A stretch of DNA of 64,000 nucleotides, from assembly GCF_000296815.2 (NCBI RefSeq), contig NZ_CAIT01000009.1, forward strand, positions 558,001-622,000. Direction: 5' to 3'. The position numbers were made by a program, and so were the translations under genes. Below the pieces are notes generated by a model that was given only the letters and a program-made list of their open reading frames with translations, ran no database searches and was not told the origin of the DNA. The first letter of the stretch is position 1; every line of letters starts with the position of its first letter. Below, piece after piece: positions 53,702 through 63,354 of this stretch. This DNA comes from Fibrisoma limi BUZ 3. GTDB lineage: Bacteria; Bacteroidota; Bacteroidia; Cytophagales; Spirosomataceae.

Positions 53702-54889
53702 TTACTCCAGCGCAGCTACACCCGGCAGTGTCTTGCCTTCCATGTATTCCAGCAGAGCACCACCACCGGTCGATACGTAGCTGACGCGGTCGCCGTAGCC
53801 GGCCTGGTTCACCGCCGAGGCTGAATCGCCCCCGCCGATCAGCGAGAAAGCCCCGTTCTCTTCGGTGGCTTTCACAACGGCTTCGGCAATGGCGTTCGTT
53901 CCTATAGCGAAGTTTGGAAACTCAAACACGCCCATCGGGCCATTCCACAGAATAGTTTTCGATTGCAGAATGACGTCCGAGAAGATCTTAATCGTTTCCG
54001 GTCCAATATCCAGCCCCTCCCACTCATCGGGAATGCTGCCGGTTTTCACTACTTCGCGGTTCGCGTCGTTCTTGAAATCGTCGGCAATAACGTTGTCGAC
54101 CGGCATGTAAATCTTCACGCCTTTTTCCTCAGCTTTTTTCAGCAGGTCCAACGCCAGGTCCTGCTTGTCGGCTTCCAGCAGGGATTTACCGATGCTGCCG
54201 CCCTGCGCTTTAGTAAAGGTATACGTCATGCCCCCGCCGATGATGAGGTTATCGACCTTATCAAGCAGTTGCTCAATGATCAGAATTTTGTCTGAGATTT
54301 TCGCTCCTCCCATGATCGCCGTGAAAGGCCGCTCGGCATTGTTAAGAATTTTGTCGGCGTTGTCAATCTCGGCCTGCATCACGTAGCCGCAAATACGGTC
54401 CTGAAAGAACTGCCCCACAACGGCCGTGGACGCGTGCGCCCGGTGGGCCGTACCGAAAGCGTCATTGACCCAGACGTCACCGCGTTTCGACAGCTTTTCA
54501 GCAAACGCTTTATCACCTTTCTCTTCTTCCTTGTAAAAGCGCAGGTTTTCGAGCAACAGGATTTCGCCCGGCTGCAAGGCGGCTGCCTGATCAACGGCCG
54601 ATTGGCCAATGCAGTCGTCGGCAAACTTCACCTCCCGCCCGAACGTCTCCGACAACGTAGGAACCAGGTGCTTCAGCGAATATTTTTCTTCGGGGCCGCC
54701 CTTAGGCCGACCGAGGTGCGACATCAGGATAGCCGATCCACCGTCGTTCAGGATCTTCTGGATGGTCGGGATGGTGGCTTTGATGCGGGTATCATCGGTG
54801 ATACGGTACTGGTCGTCGAGGGGTACGTTGAAATCGACCCGGACGAGTGCCTTTTTACCGGCGAAATTGTAGGAATCAACCGTTTTCAT
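53702..54889 (-). CDS. pgk: Phosphoglycerate kinase
   Basis: 395 residues of normal length. Transfers phosphate from 1,3-bisphosphoglycerate to ADP in glycolysis, in the cytosol. Substrate-binding [10 protein letters not shown] and [57 protein letters not shown] and [12 protein letters not shown] are all intact. The minus-strand promoter region has TAAGTTTG at 54922-54929. Confidence 0.98.
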   Translation of the reverse strand: MKTVDSYNFAGKKALVRVDFNVPLDDQYRITDDTRIKATIPTIQKILNDGGSAILMSHLGRPKGGPEEKYSLKHLVPTLSETFGREVKFADDCIGQSAVDQAAALQPGEILLLENLRFYKEEEKGDKAFAEKLSKRGDVWVNDAFGTAHRAHASTAVVGQFFQDRICGYVMQAEIDNADKILNNAERPFTAIMGGAKISDKILIIEQLLDKVDNLIIGGGMTYTFTKAQGGSIGKSLLEADKQDLALDLLKKAEEKGVKIYMPVDNVIADDFKNDANREVVKTGSIPDEWEGLDIGPETIKIFSDVILQSKTILWNGPMGVFEFPNFAIGTNAIAEAVVKATEENGAFSLIGGGDSASAVNQAGYGDRVSYVSTGGGALLEYMEGKTLPGVAALE

Positions 54890-54921
54890 GCGATGGAAGT
54901 ATCGTCGTTGGTTTGCGGGGC

Positions 54922-54929
54922 CAAACTTA
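54922..54929 (-). promoter_or_regulatory. Putative -7 box of pgk
   Basis: TAAGTTTG on the minus strand, matching TAnnTTTG, 33 bp from the ATG. No good -33 element was seen. Confidence 0.5.
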
Positions 54930-55099
54930 GCGGTTTTTCGGTAGATGGGACACTAAAACTAGCAGGTGAAACCATTCTGTTTGGTCGGGTACCATAAAGC
55001 GCTGCTTTGTCGGGCGTCTGGGTGGCTTCGTCAACCTTTATTGGCCTGCCCTTGAGGGCCACCGTAGTTTTGACGTATTCATCAAAACCACGAACCCTT

Positions 55100-55300
55100 A
55101 TGAACAGAATACCTGGCTTGATGCCCCTGCTGCTCGCGCTTCTTTTGGGCAATGCCCCTCTGGTTGCGCAAAAAAATCCCGATCAGAAAGCCGCCTATTA
55201 CTACATGCTCCGGACGATGGTGGCTCAATTACAGGGTGGGCACACGGCCGTAATAACACCGGAGGTGTTGAGCCAGAAGAGTAAGCCAACAAAACTATGA
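55100..55300 (+). CDS. Small secreted hypothetical protein
   Basis: 66 residues from ATG at 55100 (MNRIPGLMPLLLALLLGNAP, cleavage near LVAQ), with a mature peptide of only some 43 residues rich in Lys, Gln and Tyr. The upstream part of the same frame (from 55007) is not needed. No family recognised. It is divergent from pgk and tail to tail with the CPA1 gene. Confidence 0.5.
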   Translation: MNRIPGLMPLLLALLLGNAPLVAQKNPDQKAAYYYMLRTMVAQLQGGHTAVITPEVLSQKSKPTKL

Positions 55301-55414
55301 GCCAGCAGTCACTTGACTGATATTTCGGGTTGGGTACCGAACGATCGGGGTGTGCCTTACCTCGCTGTAAAGGATTGGCTACACCTGCTTATTGACTGTG
55401 CAGAAAATCCTGTT

Positions 55415-56638
55415 TCAATCCTGCGCACGTCTGCCGTAAAGCTTTGTCAATGGGCTTGCCGTTATACCATGCGCGACCAGCGATGCACAAACCAAGAGGC
55501 TCCCAATTCCCCAGATAGCCTCCTGGTTTGTGCGTTTCATGGCCAGCACAGCATAAAAAATGGCGGCTACCCCAATCGGCCCGAACCAGCCCATAAACAG
55601 TGCATCTCTGGTTTTTCTTAGCTGAGGTGTCCAGGACCTCAGGAGTAAAATAAAAGGTAGCCGACGCAGCAACAATACGGCTATTGCCAGGGCAACTCCT
55701 GCCCAACCCCACTCCCGCCATTGTGCCCAGGGCAGCATCAATCCCAGCAACGTAAAGATAGGGAGGGTAAAAAACTGATTGACTGTTTCCTGAACCCGCT
55801 CTTCCTGATGACGTTCATTGGCGTTGGCTGTCCGGTCGAGCGCAACACCAGTCGCGAAAACCGCCAGAATCCCATCGGTACCCAGCAGTTTGGCAGCACC
55901 CAGCACCACCAGCGTCAAGGCAAGACTGAACGCCAGAAACGAATGCTGTCCGACCGTTTTCCTGGCTTCGGCCCAGCGGAGCAGATGCCCGGCGGCTACG
56001 CCAAGCAGAATACCAAACAGTACGGCGATCCCCACCTCCCACAGCACAGTATGGACCAGCCAATGTTCCCAGACTTCACCCTCCGGTTTTGTCAGGAGCA
56101 GAATGGGTAACAGCACAATCGGATAGGCCAGCCCGTCATTGGCCCCCGACTCGGCGGATATCGTATGCCGGACCCGGTCGGGCAGGTTATCCTCCGCTAG
56201 TTCACCGGTCACGATCGAACTGGCCACAATGGGATCAGTAGGTGATACGACCGCACCTGCCAACAACGCCACCAGTATCGGCAGATCGAGCAGCCAGTAA
56301 GCCAGCAGACTACTCGATAACCACATCAGTGGCATCCCGAGCCCTAATAAAACGCTCAGTGAACGCCAGTGCTGACGCAGGAAGCCCGGGGGCAATCGCA
56401 GCGCCACGCCCATCAGCCCGATCGCAATGGTCAGTCGGGCGGCTTGTTCGAGGATCGCTTCTGGCCTCCCCCACTGCTCAGGATGAAGCAGGCCCAGTCC
56501 TTCCGGGCTTATTAGTATACCGAACACCAACGCCAGCAGAGGAATCGAAAAAACGGTTGCTCTCAGGGAACGGGCGAATAGCCCCAGCCCCAACACAATA
56601 CCCCCAATTGCCACCAACGCTACGTTGAATTCATCCAT
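55415..56638 (-). CDS. CPA1-type Na+(K+)/H+ antiporter
   Basis: 407 residues from the ATG at 56638 (MDEFNVALVAIGGIVLG); a start at 56674 would place 12 polar residues before the first helix. About 12 membrane helices. Diagnostic motifs: AVVSPTDPIVASSI with ion-site Asp and AESGANDGLAYP, the ND/GxND core of CPA1 exchangers. A C-terminal cytosolic tail is almost missing, so regulation by a cytosolic domain is unlikely. Exchanges Na+ or K+ for protons across the inner membrane. Confidence 0.92.
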   Translation of the reverse strand: MDEFNVALVAIGGIVLGLGLFARSLRATVFSIPLLALVFGILISPEGLGLLHPEQWGRPEAILEQAARLTIAIGLMGVALRLPPGFLRQHWRSLSVLLGLGMPLMWLSSSLLAYWLLDLPILVALLAGAVVSPTDPIVASSIVTGELAEDNLPDRVRHTISAESGANDGLAYPIVLLPILLLTKPEGEVWEHWLVHTVLWEVGIAVLFGILLGVAAGHLLRWAEARKTVGQHSFLAFSLALTLVVLGAAKLLGTDGILAVFATGVALDRTANANERHQEERVQETVNQFFTLPIFTLLGLMLPWAQWREWGWAGVALAIAVLLLRRLPFILLLRSWTPQLRKTRDALFMGWFGPIGVAAIFYAVLAMKRTNQEAIWGIGSLLVCASLVAHGITASPLTKLYGRRAQD

Positions 56639-56725
56639 TTCCTGAACGCAGGCTTTTATGATCGTTACAGCCAAAACAGAGGGCGTCCAGGTTTGTTCAG
56701 TTCTGCTTTTTCAGACTCGTCACCA

Positions 56726-57568
56726 TTAGTCAATACGTTTCAGCACCTTCACCAGTTGCCGGGAGATCAACGCGTACCCCCTGTCGGACGGATGCAGACC
56801 GTCGTACGTCATCCGAATGGATTCAACCGGATACGGGTATTCGTCGGTTTCGGGGTTGAACGGTACGTCTATGAACGTAGGATACGGGTAGTTCACGTAT
56901 TGGCCTGTCTGCGGATCTTTCAGCCGTTTGAATTTGACTAACTTGCTCATCGCTAACCCTTTGAGGTGGTACAGATCCACAACGGGTATTTTCTCATAAC
57001 GGCCGATGGAATCAATCGCCGTGGCAAACGACTCAAGTGACTGACCGTTTTTGGGCCGGTACGAACCGTAGGCGTTGTTTTTCAAATTAGCGATGTACAC
57101 AAAATCCACCCGCTGCATAGGCGTAATGAGGATGATGGGTGCCTGCGGATTCAGGCTCCTGACTTTATCAATGATCTGCCGGAAAGCCCCGTACACGGTT
57201 CCATTGCCCGTGTTGGTCTGGTAGTCCTGGAAGCGACCCAATGGCCGACCTCCCCACCAGTCGTTAGTGCCGAGAAAGATTGAATACAGATCGGCTTTCA
57301 CTAACCCCAGGTTCTCGATTTGCTGCGCGATCCGCACCGCCGTCCAGCCATTATGGCCCTGATTGACGTAGCGAAGATGAGGCAACTTCTCGACCACGCG
57401 GGTCATATAGCCTTTGGTGATTCGGTTGCCGGTTTCGTTTTGATGGTCGTTCAGATACGTAATGGAGTCGCCAATAGCCACCCAGGTTAACGCACGGGGC
57501 TCGAACGAACCGAACAGGCAGAGTATCGCCACCAGTAGAACCCCTTGTCTTAGTATGGTTTGTTTCAT
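56726..57568 (-). CDS. SGNH/GDSL hydrolase, exported
   Basis: 280 residues. Signal peptide (MKQTILRQGVLLVAILCLF). The SGNH blocks are present: WVAIGDSITYLND (nucleophile Ser), NQGHNGW (block II Gly), FLGTNDWWGG (block III Asn) and TYDGLHPSDRGY (Asp and His). Likely an esterase acting on acetylated glycans or other esters outside the cytoplasm. A 60-residue insertion around LKDPQTGQYVNYPYPTFIDV lies before the last block. Confidence 0.88.
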   Translation of the reverse strand: MKQTILRQGVLLVAILCLFGSFEPRALTWVAIGDSITYLNDHQNETGNRITKGYMTRVVEKLPHLRYVNQGHNGWTAVRIAQQIENLGLVKADLYSIFLGTNDWWGGRPLGRFQDYQTNTGNGTVYGAFRQIIDKVRSLNPQAPIILITPMQRVDFVYIANLKNNAYGSYRPKNGQSLESFATAIDSIGRYEKIPVVDLYHLKGLAMSKLVKFKRLKDPQTGQYVNYPYPTFIDVPFNPETDEYPYPVESIRMTYDGLHPSDRGYALISRQLVKVLKRID

Positions 57569-57819
57569 AATTCGGTTGTTGTCATAAAATGGAAACGACC
57601 GACCGGTTCTACTGCATGAACGGCTGGATGCCTGAAGCCAGGAGGTAGATCCATTTTCCTACGGCTCCCGGGAACCTCTGGCGGCCAGGATTCAACAGGC
57701 TATCCTATAGCGTCACCTTGAAGCGAGAGGAATCTTAACGGAAGAAGAAGGCGACCGGTGGCAGGACGAATAGAATCATTTGGTTATATTGAGCCAATAA
57801 TTGTCTCTCAATCCGTGCT
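57569..57819. other. Intergenic, divergent promoters
   Basis: 251 bp between divergent genes. TTTG at 57779-57782 might be a -33 box for the HAD gene, but its -7 partner is poor. No gene seen. Confidence 0.4.
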
Positions 57820-58479
57820 ATGAATTACAAACTGGTCATCTTTGATTTCGACGGCACCCTGGCAAATTCCTTTCCTTTTTTCCTGAATAACATCAACGTT
57901 CTGGCCGCGACCTACAATTTCAAGCGGGTCGAACCGGACGACGTTGATACGTTACGAGGTCTGGATGCCCGGCAGATGATCAGTCTGGCCGGCTTACCCG
58001 CCTGGAAGATTCCGTTCATCGCCCGGTCGTTCATTCGGTTGATGGCTCGGGATATTGACCAGATTACGTTGTTCGACGGCATCTCCGGGCTGCTGAAGCA
58101 GTTGTCGGCCAATGGTGTTCAACTGGCAATTGTTAGTTCCAATTCGAAAGACAATGTCCGGCAGGTGCTGGGTCCTGACAACGCGGCCCTGATCCGATTC
58201 TATGAATGCGGAACCGCCCTGTTCGGAAAACAGCGAAAGTTTAGAAAGGTAATTTCGAAAAGTGGTGTAGCGCCATCTGAAACGCTTTGCGTCGGCGATG
58301 AACTGCGCGATATTGAAGCCGCCCGACTCGTCAACACCGCTTTTGGTGCCGTTTCCTGGGGTTTCACCAAGCCCGACGCCCTACAGGTGCAGCCGGATAT
58401 TCTGTTTTTTCAAACCGTTGGGGATATTGCATCGGCCGTGCTGGGAAATCAGTTTGCCGACAAACCGCAAAGGGCATAA
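57820..58479 (+). CDS. HAD family hydrolase (phosphoglycolate phosphatase-like)
   Basis: 219 residues. Motif I FDFDGTLANSF (both catalytic Asp), a helical cap (residues about 20-90), motif II VSSNS, a Lys before VISKSGVAPSETLCVGD, motif IV GDELRDIEAA. Typical small-molecule phosphatase such as Gph; the substrate is unknown. Alone and convergent with the membrane protein pair. Confidence 0.9.
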   Translation: MNYKLVIFDFDGTLANSFPFFLNNINVLAATYNFKRVEPDDVDTLRGLDARQMISLAGLPAWKIPFIARSFIRLMARDIDQITLFDGISGLLKQLSANGVQLAIVSSNSKDNVRQVLGPDNAALIRFYECGTALFGKQRKFRKVISKSGVAPSETLCVGDELRDIEAARLVNTAFGAVSWGFTKPDALQVQPDILFFQTVGDIASAVLGNQFADKPQRA

Positions 58480-58503
58480 ACGATAGGGCTACATTGGCTG
58501 GGC

Positions 58504-59682
58504 TTAGTTATACCCTCCACCGGCTCCGCCCCCACCGAATTTCCCCCCGCCAAATTTTACGTTGTCGTGCTGATCGTGGCCCGACGTACCAGCCGCTACC
58601 TGAGCGGCCGTAATAACGTCTGAGCTAATCAGAAACTCGTCCGGCGAATCCTCATCCGGAACGTCGGTAAAACCGTATCGGGACGACCGCAGGTAGCGAA
58701 TACCTCCTACAGCGATGCCAATCAAAAACAGTCCGCAGAGCGTAAGATGTACATTCAACGGCAGGATTCCGACGTAGTACCGGATGGTAGCTACGGCTGC
58801 GGCAACACCCAGCACCCCCAGGATGATCAGCATCCGGTTCTTCCGGACGAATCCCTGCCATAGATACCCGATCGGGAGCCCTACCGTCAGCAGCCAGAAC
58901 AGCCACGGCAGGTCAATCTCCGGCGGTGACATCACCCCCGATCGCCGTAGTGTAGAGCGAATGAGCAACCAGTTCGTTTCGCGCACCACGTAGTAGTTTA
59001 CACTGACCAGCAGCATAGCCAGCGCCACCCACTGCGTCAGGCTCACGGCATCGTCGTAGTACGCCCGCTGTCGGATCATCCGGGTAGCCTGCATCAACAA
59101 CCCCGATACCACCATCCCTACAAACGGCAACAGTGTCCGGCCGAAACTGGCTTCCAGCGTCAGATCAAACAGACACGTATACAACACGGCCAGCGCAATA
59201 AACGTAATGAGCGTATCGCCGTAGTACCACACTACGGCCGCCAGCAGCGGCAACGCGACCAGACACCACTGCCACAGTGAACCGTCGTCCAGAAACTGGC
59301 TGTTGAAACCACCTACCATCAGCGCCGTGGTGGCCATCACCAGGGCGTTATCAACCCCGTTGCGGTAGAACTGCCGTCGCCGAATCAGGACATTGTTCAA
59401 GATAGCCAGCCCGATGCCGAAAAGCAGGCAGTACAGACCGAAAATGGATGAGTCATCGATCGAAAGTAACTCAACAAACAGCAGAAACACGCCCCCCGTG
59501 GCAATGATGGTGAAGATGAACAAACCAATTTCGAGAAAACCGTTCATGGTTTGAAACCCCACCGGATACGCCTTGCGAACGGCCGTTAGCTGATCGTCCG
59601 TCAGCAGGCTCCGCCGGTGCCAGCGTTCGGCCTGGCTGACAACGTTCTTATTTTCAATCCACGTTTCGTTATACGCTCTCAT
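58504..59682 (-). CDS. Multi-pass membrane protein with glycine-rich tail
   Basis: 392 residues with about nine to ten hydrophobic helices between residues 50 and 330. The C terminus is a Gly-rich KFGGGKFGGGGAGGGYN sequence, of the kind found at the ends of Bacteroidota membrane proteins linked to TPM domains. No enzyme motif. The start overlaps the end of the DUF2157 gene by 14 bp, so they are one operon, and both have a similar N-terminal ENLxxxRRSILxxDQ pattern, implying a shared ancestry or partnership. Confidence 0.7.
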   Translation of the reverse strand: MRAYNETWIENKNVVSQAERWHRRSLLTDDQLTAVRKAYPVGFQTMNGFLEIGLFIFTIIATGGVFLLFVELLSIDDSSIFGLYCLLFGIGLAILNNVLIRRRQFYRNGVDNALVMATTALMVGGFNSQFLDDGSLWQWCLVALPLLAAVVWYYGDTLITFIALAVLYTCLFDLTLEASFGRTLLPFVGMVVSGLLMQATRMIRQRAYYDDAVSLTQWVALAMLLVSVNYYVVRETNWLLIRSTLRRSGVMSPPEIDLPWLFWLLTVGLPIGYLWQGFVRKNRMLIILGVLGVAAAVATIRYYVGILPLNVHLTLCGLFLIGIAVGGIRYLRSSRYGFTDVPDEDSPDEFLISSDVITAAQVAAGTSGHDQHDNVKFGGGKFGGGGAGGGYN

Positions 59683-60655
59683 GCAAAACTGATCGCCGTT
59701 GATACAGCAGGTATGCGATTAAAACAATGCCTGACACGATGAAATACACGTAGTCGGCCACACTACTTGCGGGATGCAGGTACTTGAAATATAGGTACGT
59801 CAGGCCAATGTAGCCGTAGATAGCACTCATCAGCAGAAACAAAAACGACCCGGCCCGATTACGCTGCTCCTGCCGGGCGTAGCGATCGGCCAGCCAGCAG
59901 CCCGCAGCCAGTCCGGCTATGAACCACGGCAGAAGTTCGTCAAAATTGAACAGCCCCGCCAGCAGTGCTACCAGCAACAGATTGCCGGCAAAGGTGAGGT
60001 GGGTCAGCGTAAAATGCGCTTTAATGCGCTGCCGCTCCAGCACCAACGCTACCGCTATAATCACCAGGGCGAGCCCAATGGCCGAAAAAACCACTCTCTG
60101 ATCAAAGAAGTTGGTTTTAAAGTAAAAGGTTAGCGGCCGAACCGTCACGCCCACCCAGGAAATGAGCGCCGTGAGGGCCATACTCAGTACGCCCTGGTGG
60201 TCAAAGCGATAAGCCAGCGCCAGAAACAGCATGGCTGGTACGAACGTAACCAACCCGTAGCGAGTCCCGAATACGTTGTACTGATATTGCGCGTAGCCTT
60301 CGAGCGTCAGAAACAGCAGACAGGCCAGCAAGAGAGCATACGCTCCGAAGGCCGACCGGCTGCTGGCCTGCTCGGTTGTCCAGGGGGGTCGATTAAGCCA
60401 CGCAAACACAAACGACACGACGCAGGCCGCAGCTATGATCAGCAACAGAATGCCGTGCCCAACGTGATCAAAATTGTCGTATACGAGCAGCCCCAATCCC
60501 GAACTTAGCAGCAGAATACCGGCGTAAAGCATGGCACGCAACTCCCAGTGCAGCGAAAACGGCCGAATACGTTCGGTGGCTGCGATGCGCTGACGCTGCT
60601 CGTCGTTTAGAATGGACCGTTGGCGTAAGTCGTTCAGCAGGTCATCCGGGGACAT
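59669..60655 (-). CDS. DUF2157 multi-pass membrane protein
   Basis: 328 residues from the ATG at 60655 (MSPDDLLNDLRQRSILNDEQRQ), rejecting an upstream start at 60751 inside the divergent region. DUF2157 N-terminal soluble part (about 1-45), then about ten membrane helices with a short cytosolic end. DUF2157 proteins have no known activity. It is first in a two-gene operon with the Gly-rich membrane protein (14-bp overlap) and divergent from the FAN1-like gene. Confidence 0.8.
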   Translation of the reverse strand: MSPDDLLNDLRQRSILNDEQRQRIAATERIRPFSLHWELRAMLYAGILLLSSGLGLLVYDNFDHVGHGILLLIIAAACVVSFVFAWLNRPPWTTEQASSRSAFGAYALLLACLLFLTLEGYAQYQYNVFGTRYGLVTFVPAMLFLALAYRFDHQGVLSMALTALISWVGVTVRPLTFYFKTNFFDQRVVFSAIGLALVIIAVALVLERQRIKAHFTLTHLTFAGNLLLVALLAGLFNFDELLPWFIAGLAAGCWLADRYARQEQRNRAGSFLFLLMSAIYGYIGLTYLYFKYLHPASSVADYVYFIVSGIVLIAYLLYQRRSVLHESV

Positions 60656-60733
60656 AATTGTCTGTTTTTTTGTTGTACTAACGGGTCTTTGGCTGTTGAT
60701 AAACCAATAACGAGCCAATACCCCTTCATACGT

Positions 60734-62422
60734 ATGGTCGGTCGTCAGCAAGTTATTTTAACCCCTCGCTATTACCTTAACAATTTCCGCTATGTGCTGG
60801 ATTTTGTAAAACGACTGTACGGCAGTCTGCTCAACGAAGCCGAGTGGAGCTTTGTTCGTCAATTTGACGCCCTGAGCATTGACGCACAGTGTCTTTTTGT
60901 CCGGCTGAGCAACCGAAAAGGGCTTTTCTTCCGGATCAACAAGCTACAGTACAATGAGATTACGGACTTGCCGGCGGCCCTGGGCCAATTGTTGCAGCAA
61001 GGATTCGCTGAGCGGCTTACTCCGCACCACGAAGTCATGGGCGACGATGCCCTGGGTGTATTTACCAAACCTGAGTTGCTCGAACTGCTCCCCCTCGAGC
61101 CCGAAGAGCTTAAACCGTTATCGAAGCAAAAGAAAGAGGAAGTCATTCGGTACGCTCTTCACGAGCTTGATTTTGGTGAAATCGTGACGAGTCTGACCAC
61201 GCGTGAAACGGTCGTAAAGACAAATTTTGAGGCTGAAGTCATGATGGTGAAGTACCTCTTCTTCGGCAATCGTTCGTCGGACATGACCGAGTTTGTAATC
61301 CGCGATCTGGGTATGGTCAACTTTGAACGCTACGACGAGTCGAAGCTCACCGCCCGCTTCCGCACCCGCAAGGAGGTAGAAGATAAGCTGCTTATTTCGC
61401 TGACCAACGAAGAATTTTACGAACTGAAAGAAGCCGAAACACCCGCTGAGGATATTTACAACTGGTTTCTGAACTGGAACGAGACCCGCCCCGAACTGAC
61501 CGAAATTGCGATTCCCGGCTATCAGAAACTGGTTTGCCGCGTTGGGGCATATCTGGAACGCCAGAAACATCCGGACCAGGCCATGGCCGTGTATCAGTTA
61601 TCGGATCGCGTTCCCGCCCGCGAACGGCGCGTTCGGCTGCTGTTCAAAAACGGCCTGATCGACGAAGCCCTGGCCCTGTGCGACGAGATTGCAACCAGTC
61701 CACAAAACGCCGATGAACGTTATTTTGCGCATGACTTCCGGGAAAAGATTCTGAGCGCGGGCGAGAAGAAACGGAGTAAAAAAACCACAACGCGCTTCCT
61801 GTCCGATGCCGAGAGCGTGAACATTCCGGCGGCCTACCGACACCATGTCGAAGCAGGCGTAATGAACCATTACCTCGAACAGGACTTCGACGCGGCTTTT
61901 ACCGAAAACTACCCGTGGCGCGGGCTCTTCGGGCTGGTGTTCTGGGACATTATCTACGATGCCAACGTGCAGGCCATCCACCACCCGCTGCAACGCGCCC
62001 CGTCGGATTTTTACCTGCCTGATTTTTACCTGAAGCGCGAAGACCTGCTCCGGAAGCGCCTGGCCGACCTCGACACCAAAGAAGCCTGGCGGTTGCATAC
62101 TGGCCGGATGTTCAACGCCAAATACGGCATTACAAACGTACTGGTCGACTGGAGCGATGAACTGCTCGGGCTGGTTCACCGGCTTATCGACCTCATCGAC
62201 GTAGAGCAGTTGCGGCTGATTCTGCTCGAAATGGCCCGCAACGTCCGGGAGCATACCCGCGGTTTTCCGGACCTGCTGATCTGGAATGAACAGGGGCAGT
62301 ATGAATTTGTGGAAGTTAAATCCCCGACCGATCACCTCGGGCCCCAGCAATTACACTGGTTGCAATTTTTCCAGACCATCGGCGTACCGGGCAAAGTCGT
62401 TCGGGTGATCTGGGAAGCTTAA
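60734..62422 (+). CDS. FAN1-like VRR-NUC domain nuclease
   Basis: 562 residues from the ATG at 60734 (MVGRQQVILTPRYYLNNFRYVLDFVKRLYG); the TTG at 60689 gives 15 odd residues. The N-terminal part has the FAN1 helix-turn-helix (RYYLNNFRYVLDFVKRLYG, WSFVRQFDALSIDAQCLFVR), the middle is TPR-like helices (about 300-390), and the C terminus is the VRR-NUC endonuclease: TRGFPDLLIWN with Asp, then EFVEVKSPTDHLGPQQLHWL with Glu-x-Lys. Bacterial FAN1 homologues cut 5' flap and branched DNA and repair interstrand cross-links in vitro; that role here is inference. Confidence 0.9.
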   Translation: MVGRQQVILTPRYYLNNFRYVLDFVKRLYGSLLNEAEWSFVRQFDALSIDAQCLFVRLSNRKGLFFRINKLQYNEITDLPAALGQLLQQGFAERLTPHHEVMGDDALGVFTKPELLELLPLEPEELKPLSKQKKEEVIRYALHELDFGEIVTSLTTRETVVKTNFEAEVMMVKYLFFGNRSSDMTEFVIRDLGMVNFERYDESKLTARFRTRKEVEDKLLISLTNEEFYELKEAETPAEDIYNWFLNWNETRPELTEIAIPGYQKLVCRVGAYLERQKHPDQAMAVYQLSDRVPARERRVRLLFKNGLIDEALALCDEIATSPQNADERYFAHDFREKILSAGEKKRSKKTTTRFLSDAESVNIPAAYRHHVEAGVMNHYLEQDFDAAFTENYPWRGLFGLVFWDIIYDANVQAIHHPLQRAPSDFYLPDFYLKREDLLRKRLADLDTKEAWRLHTGRMFNAKYGITNVLVDWSDELLGLVHRLIDLIDVEQLRLILLEMARNVREHTRGFPDLLIWNEQGQYEFVEVKSPTDHLGPQQLHWLQFFQTIGVPGKVVRVIWEA

Positions 62423-62438
62423 CTACCGCAAAGCGTCA

Positions 62439-63176
62439 TCAAATCCGGCCGATACGCAGGAATATAGGAAATTGAACGTCCTGCTCGTCGGCCGTCCACA
62501 GCGGTTTCAGCCGGTCGCCCAGCGCCGTTACGGGGTCCTCTTCATTTTCATAGAGGTATTGACGCACCGCCGACCACGTCCTGAGGTAATTCAGAAACCG
62601 ATCCAGCGACCATGATCGCCGGGCGACAAAGTTGTGGTGTTCTGCCTGATCGAAGGGAAAGGGCAGCGTGGCATACGCTCCGTCGACGTATCGACGCTGA
62701 GGGTCCCAATACGGACCAATAACGTTTCGATAGAAATCCAGTATGATCGGGTCCAGTTGCGCCGATACCTGAACCATACCGTAGCCCCATTCGGCAATCG
62801 CGGCTCCCGGCTTCGCTACCCGCCGTACCTCTTCATGAAACGCAGGCACATTAAACCAGTGCAGTGCCTGCGCTACGGTAATCAGGTCGAAGGTCTGATC
62901 CGAAAACGGTGTCTGTTCGGCCATGCTGACCTGATAGTGTATGTTGGGTTGGTGTACCGCCTGCGCCAGTTGCTTTTCGCTAATGTCGGTAGCTTCTACG
63001 CGGTCAAAATAAGCAGCCAGTGCCCCGGCAACCTGTCCATTGCCCGTAGCACAATCCCAGGCCACATTACGCTGAGTTACCCTCGACAGCACAACGTCGT
63101 ATAAATCAGCGGGATAATCAATCCGGTACTGAGCATACAGGTCAGCATGACCGGAAAAACGATCGACAGGCATCAT
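62439..63176 (-). CDS. Class I SAM-dependent methyltransferase
   Basis: 245 residues. SAM motif I WDCATGNGQVAGAL, motif II VEATDIS, and TFDLITVAQALHW in the motif IV position; AEWGYGMVQ follows. The layout is that of Methyltransf_11/25 small-molecule enzymes similar to UbiE-like or trans-aconitate type; substrate is unknown. It converges on the FAN1-like gene with a 16-bp gap. Confidence 0.88.
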   Translation of the reverse strand: MMPVDRFSGHADLYAQYRIDYPADLYDVVLSRVTQRNVAWDCATGNGQVAGALAAYFDRVEATDISEKQLAQAVHQPNIHYQVSMAEQTPFSDQTFDLITVAQALHWFNVPAFHEEVRRVAKPGAAIAEWGYGMVQVSAQLDPIILDFYRNVIGPYWDPQRRYVDGAYATLPFPFDQAEHHNFVARRSWSLDRFLNYLRTWSAVRQYLYENEEDPVTALGDRLKPLWTADEQDVQFPIFLRIGRI

Positions 63177-63264
63177 TTTTTACAAAATTGGATCGCTAAT
63201 TTTAAACGTTTTCCATTAAATTCTGTCATACAAAGGATTTAGGTAGTAAAAAGCTAAGCTACAA

Positions 63265-63295
63265 TTGGCTTATGTTGTGAATCAGCCTAATTTTG
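63265..63295 (+). promoter_or_regulatory. Promoter of the cytochrome c gene
   Basis: TTGG at 63265-63268, 19-nt spacer, TAATTTTG at 63288-63295, matching the Bacteroidota -33/-7 pattern. It supports the ATG at 63355 as start, because an upstream in-frame ATG would lie at the promoter itself. Confidence 0.65.
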
Positions 63296-63354
63296 TAGAA
63301 CTAGATACAACCTGCTTTTCATTGTTTTACCCATTTATTGATTACCCGTTTGTC

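Noticed and set aside
60689-60733. TTG start for the FAN1-like gene and TTG at 36085 for the SDR
   Set aside because: Rare start codon and extra residues not matching the families; ATGs at 60734 and 36166 fit better.
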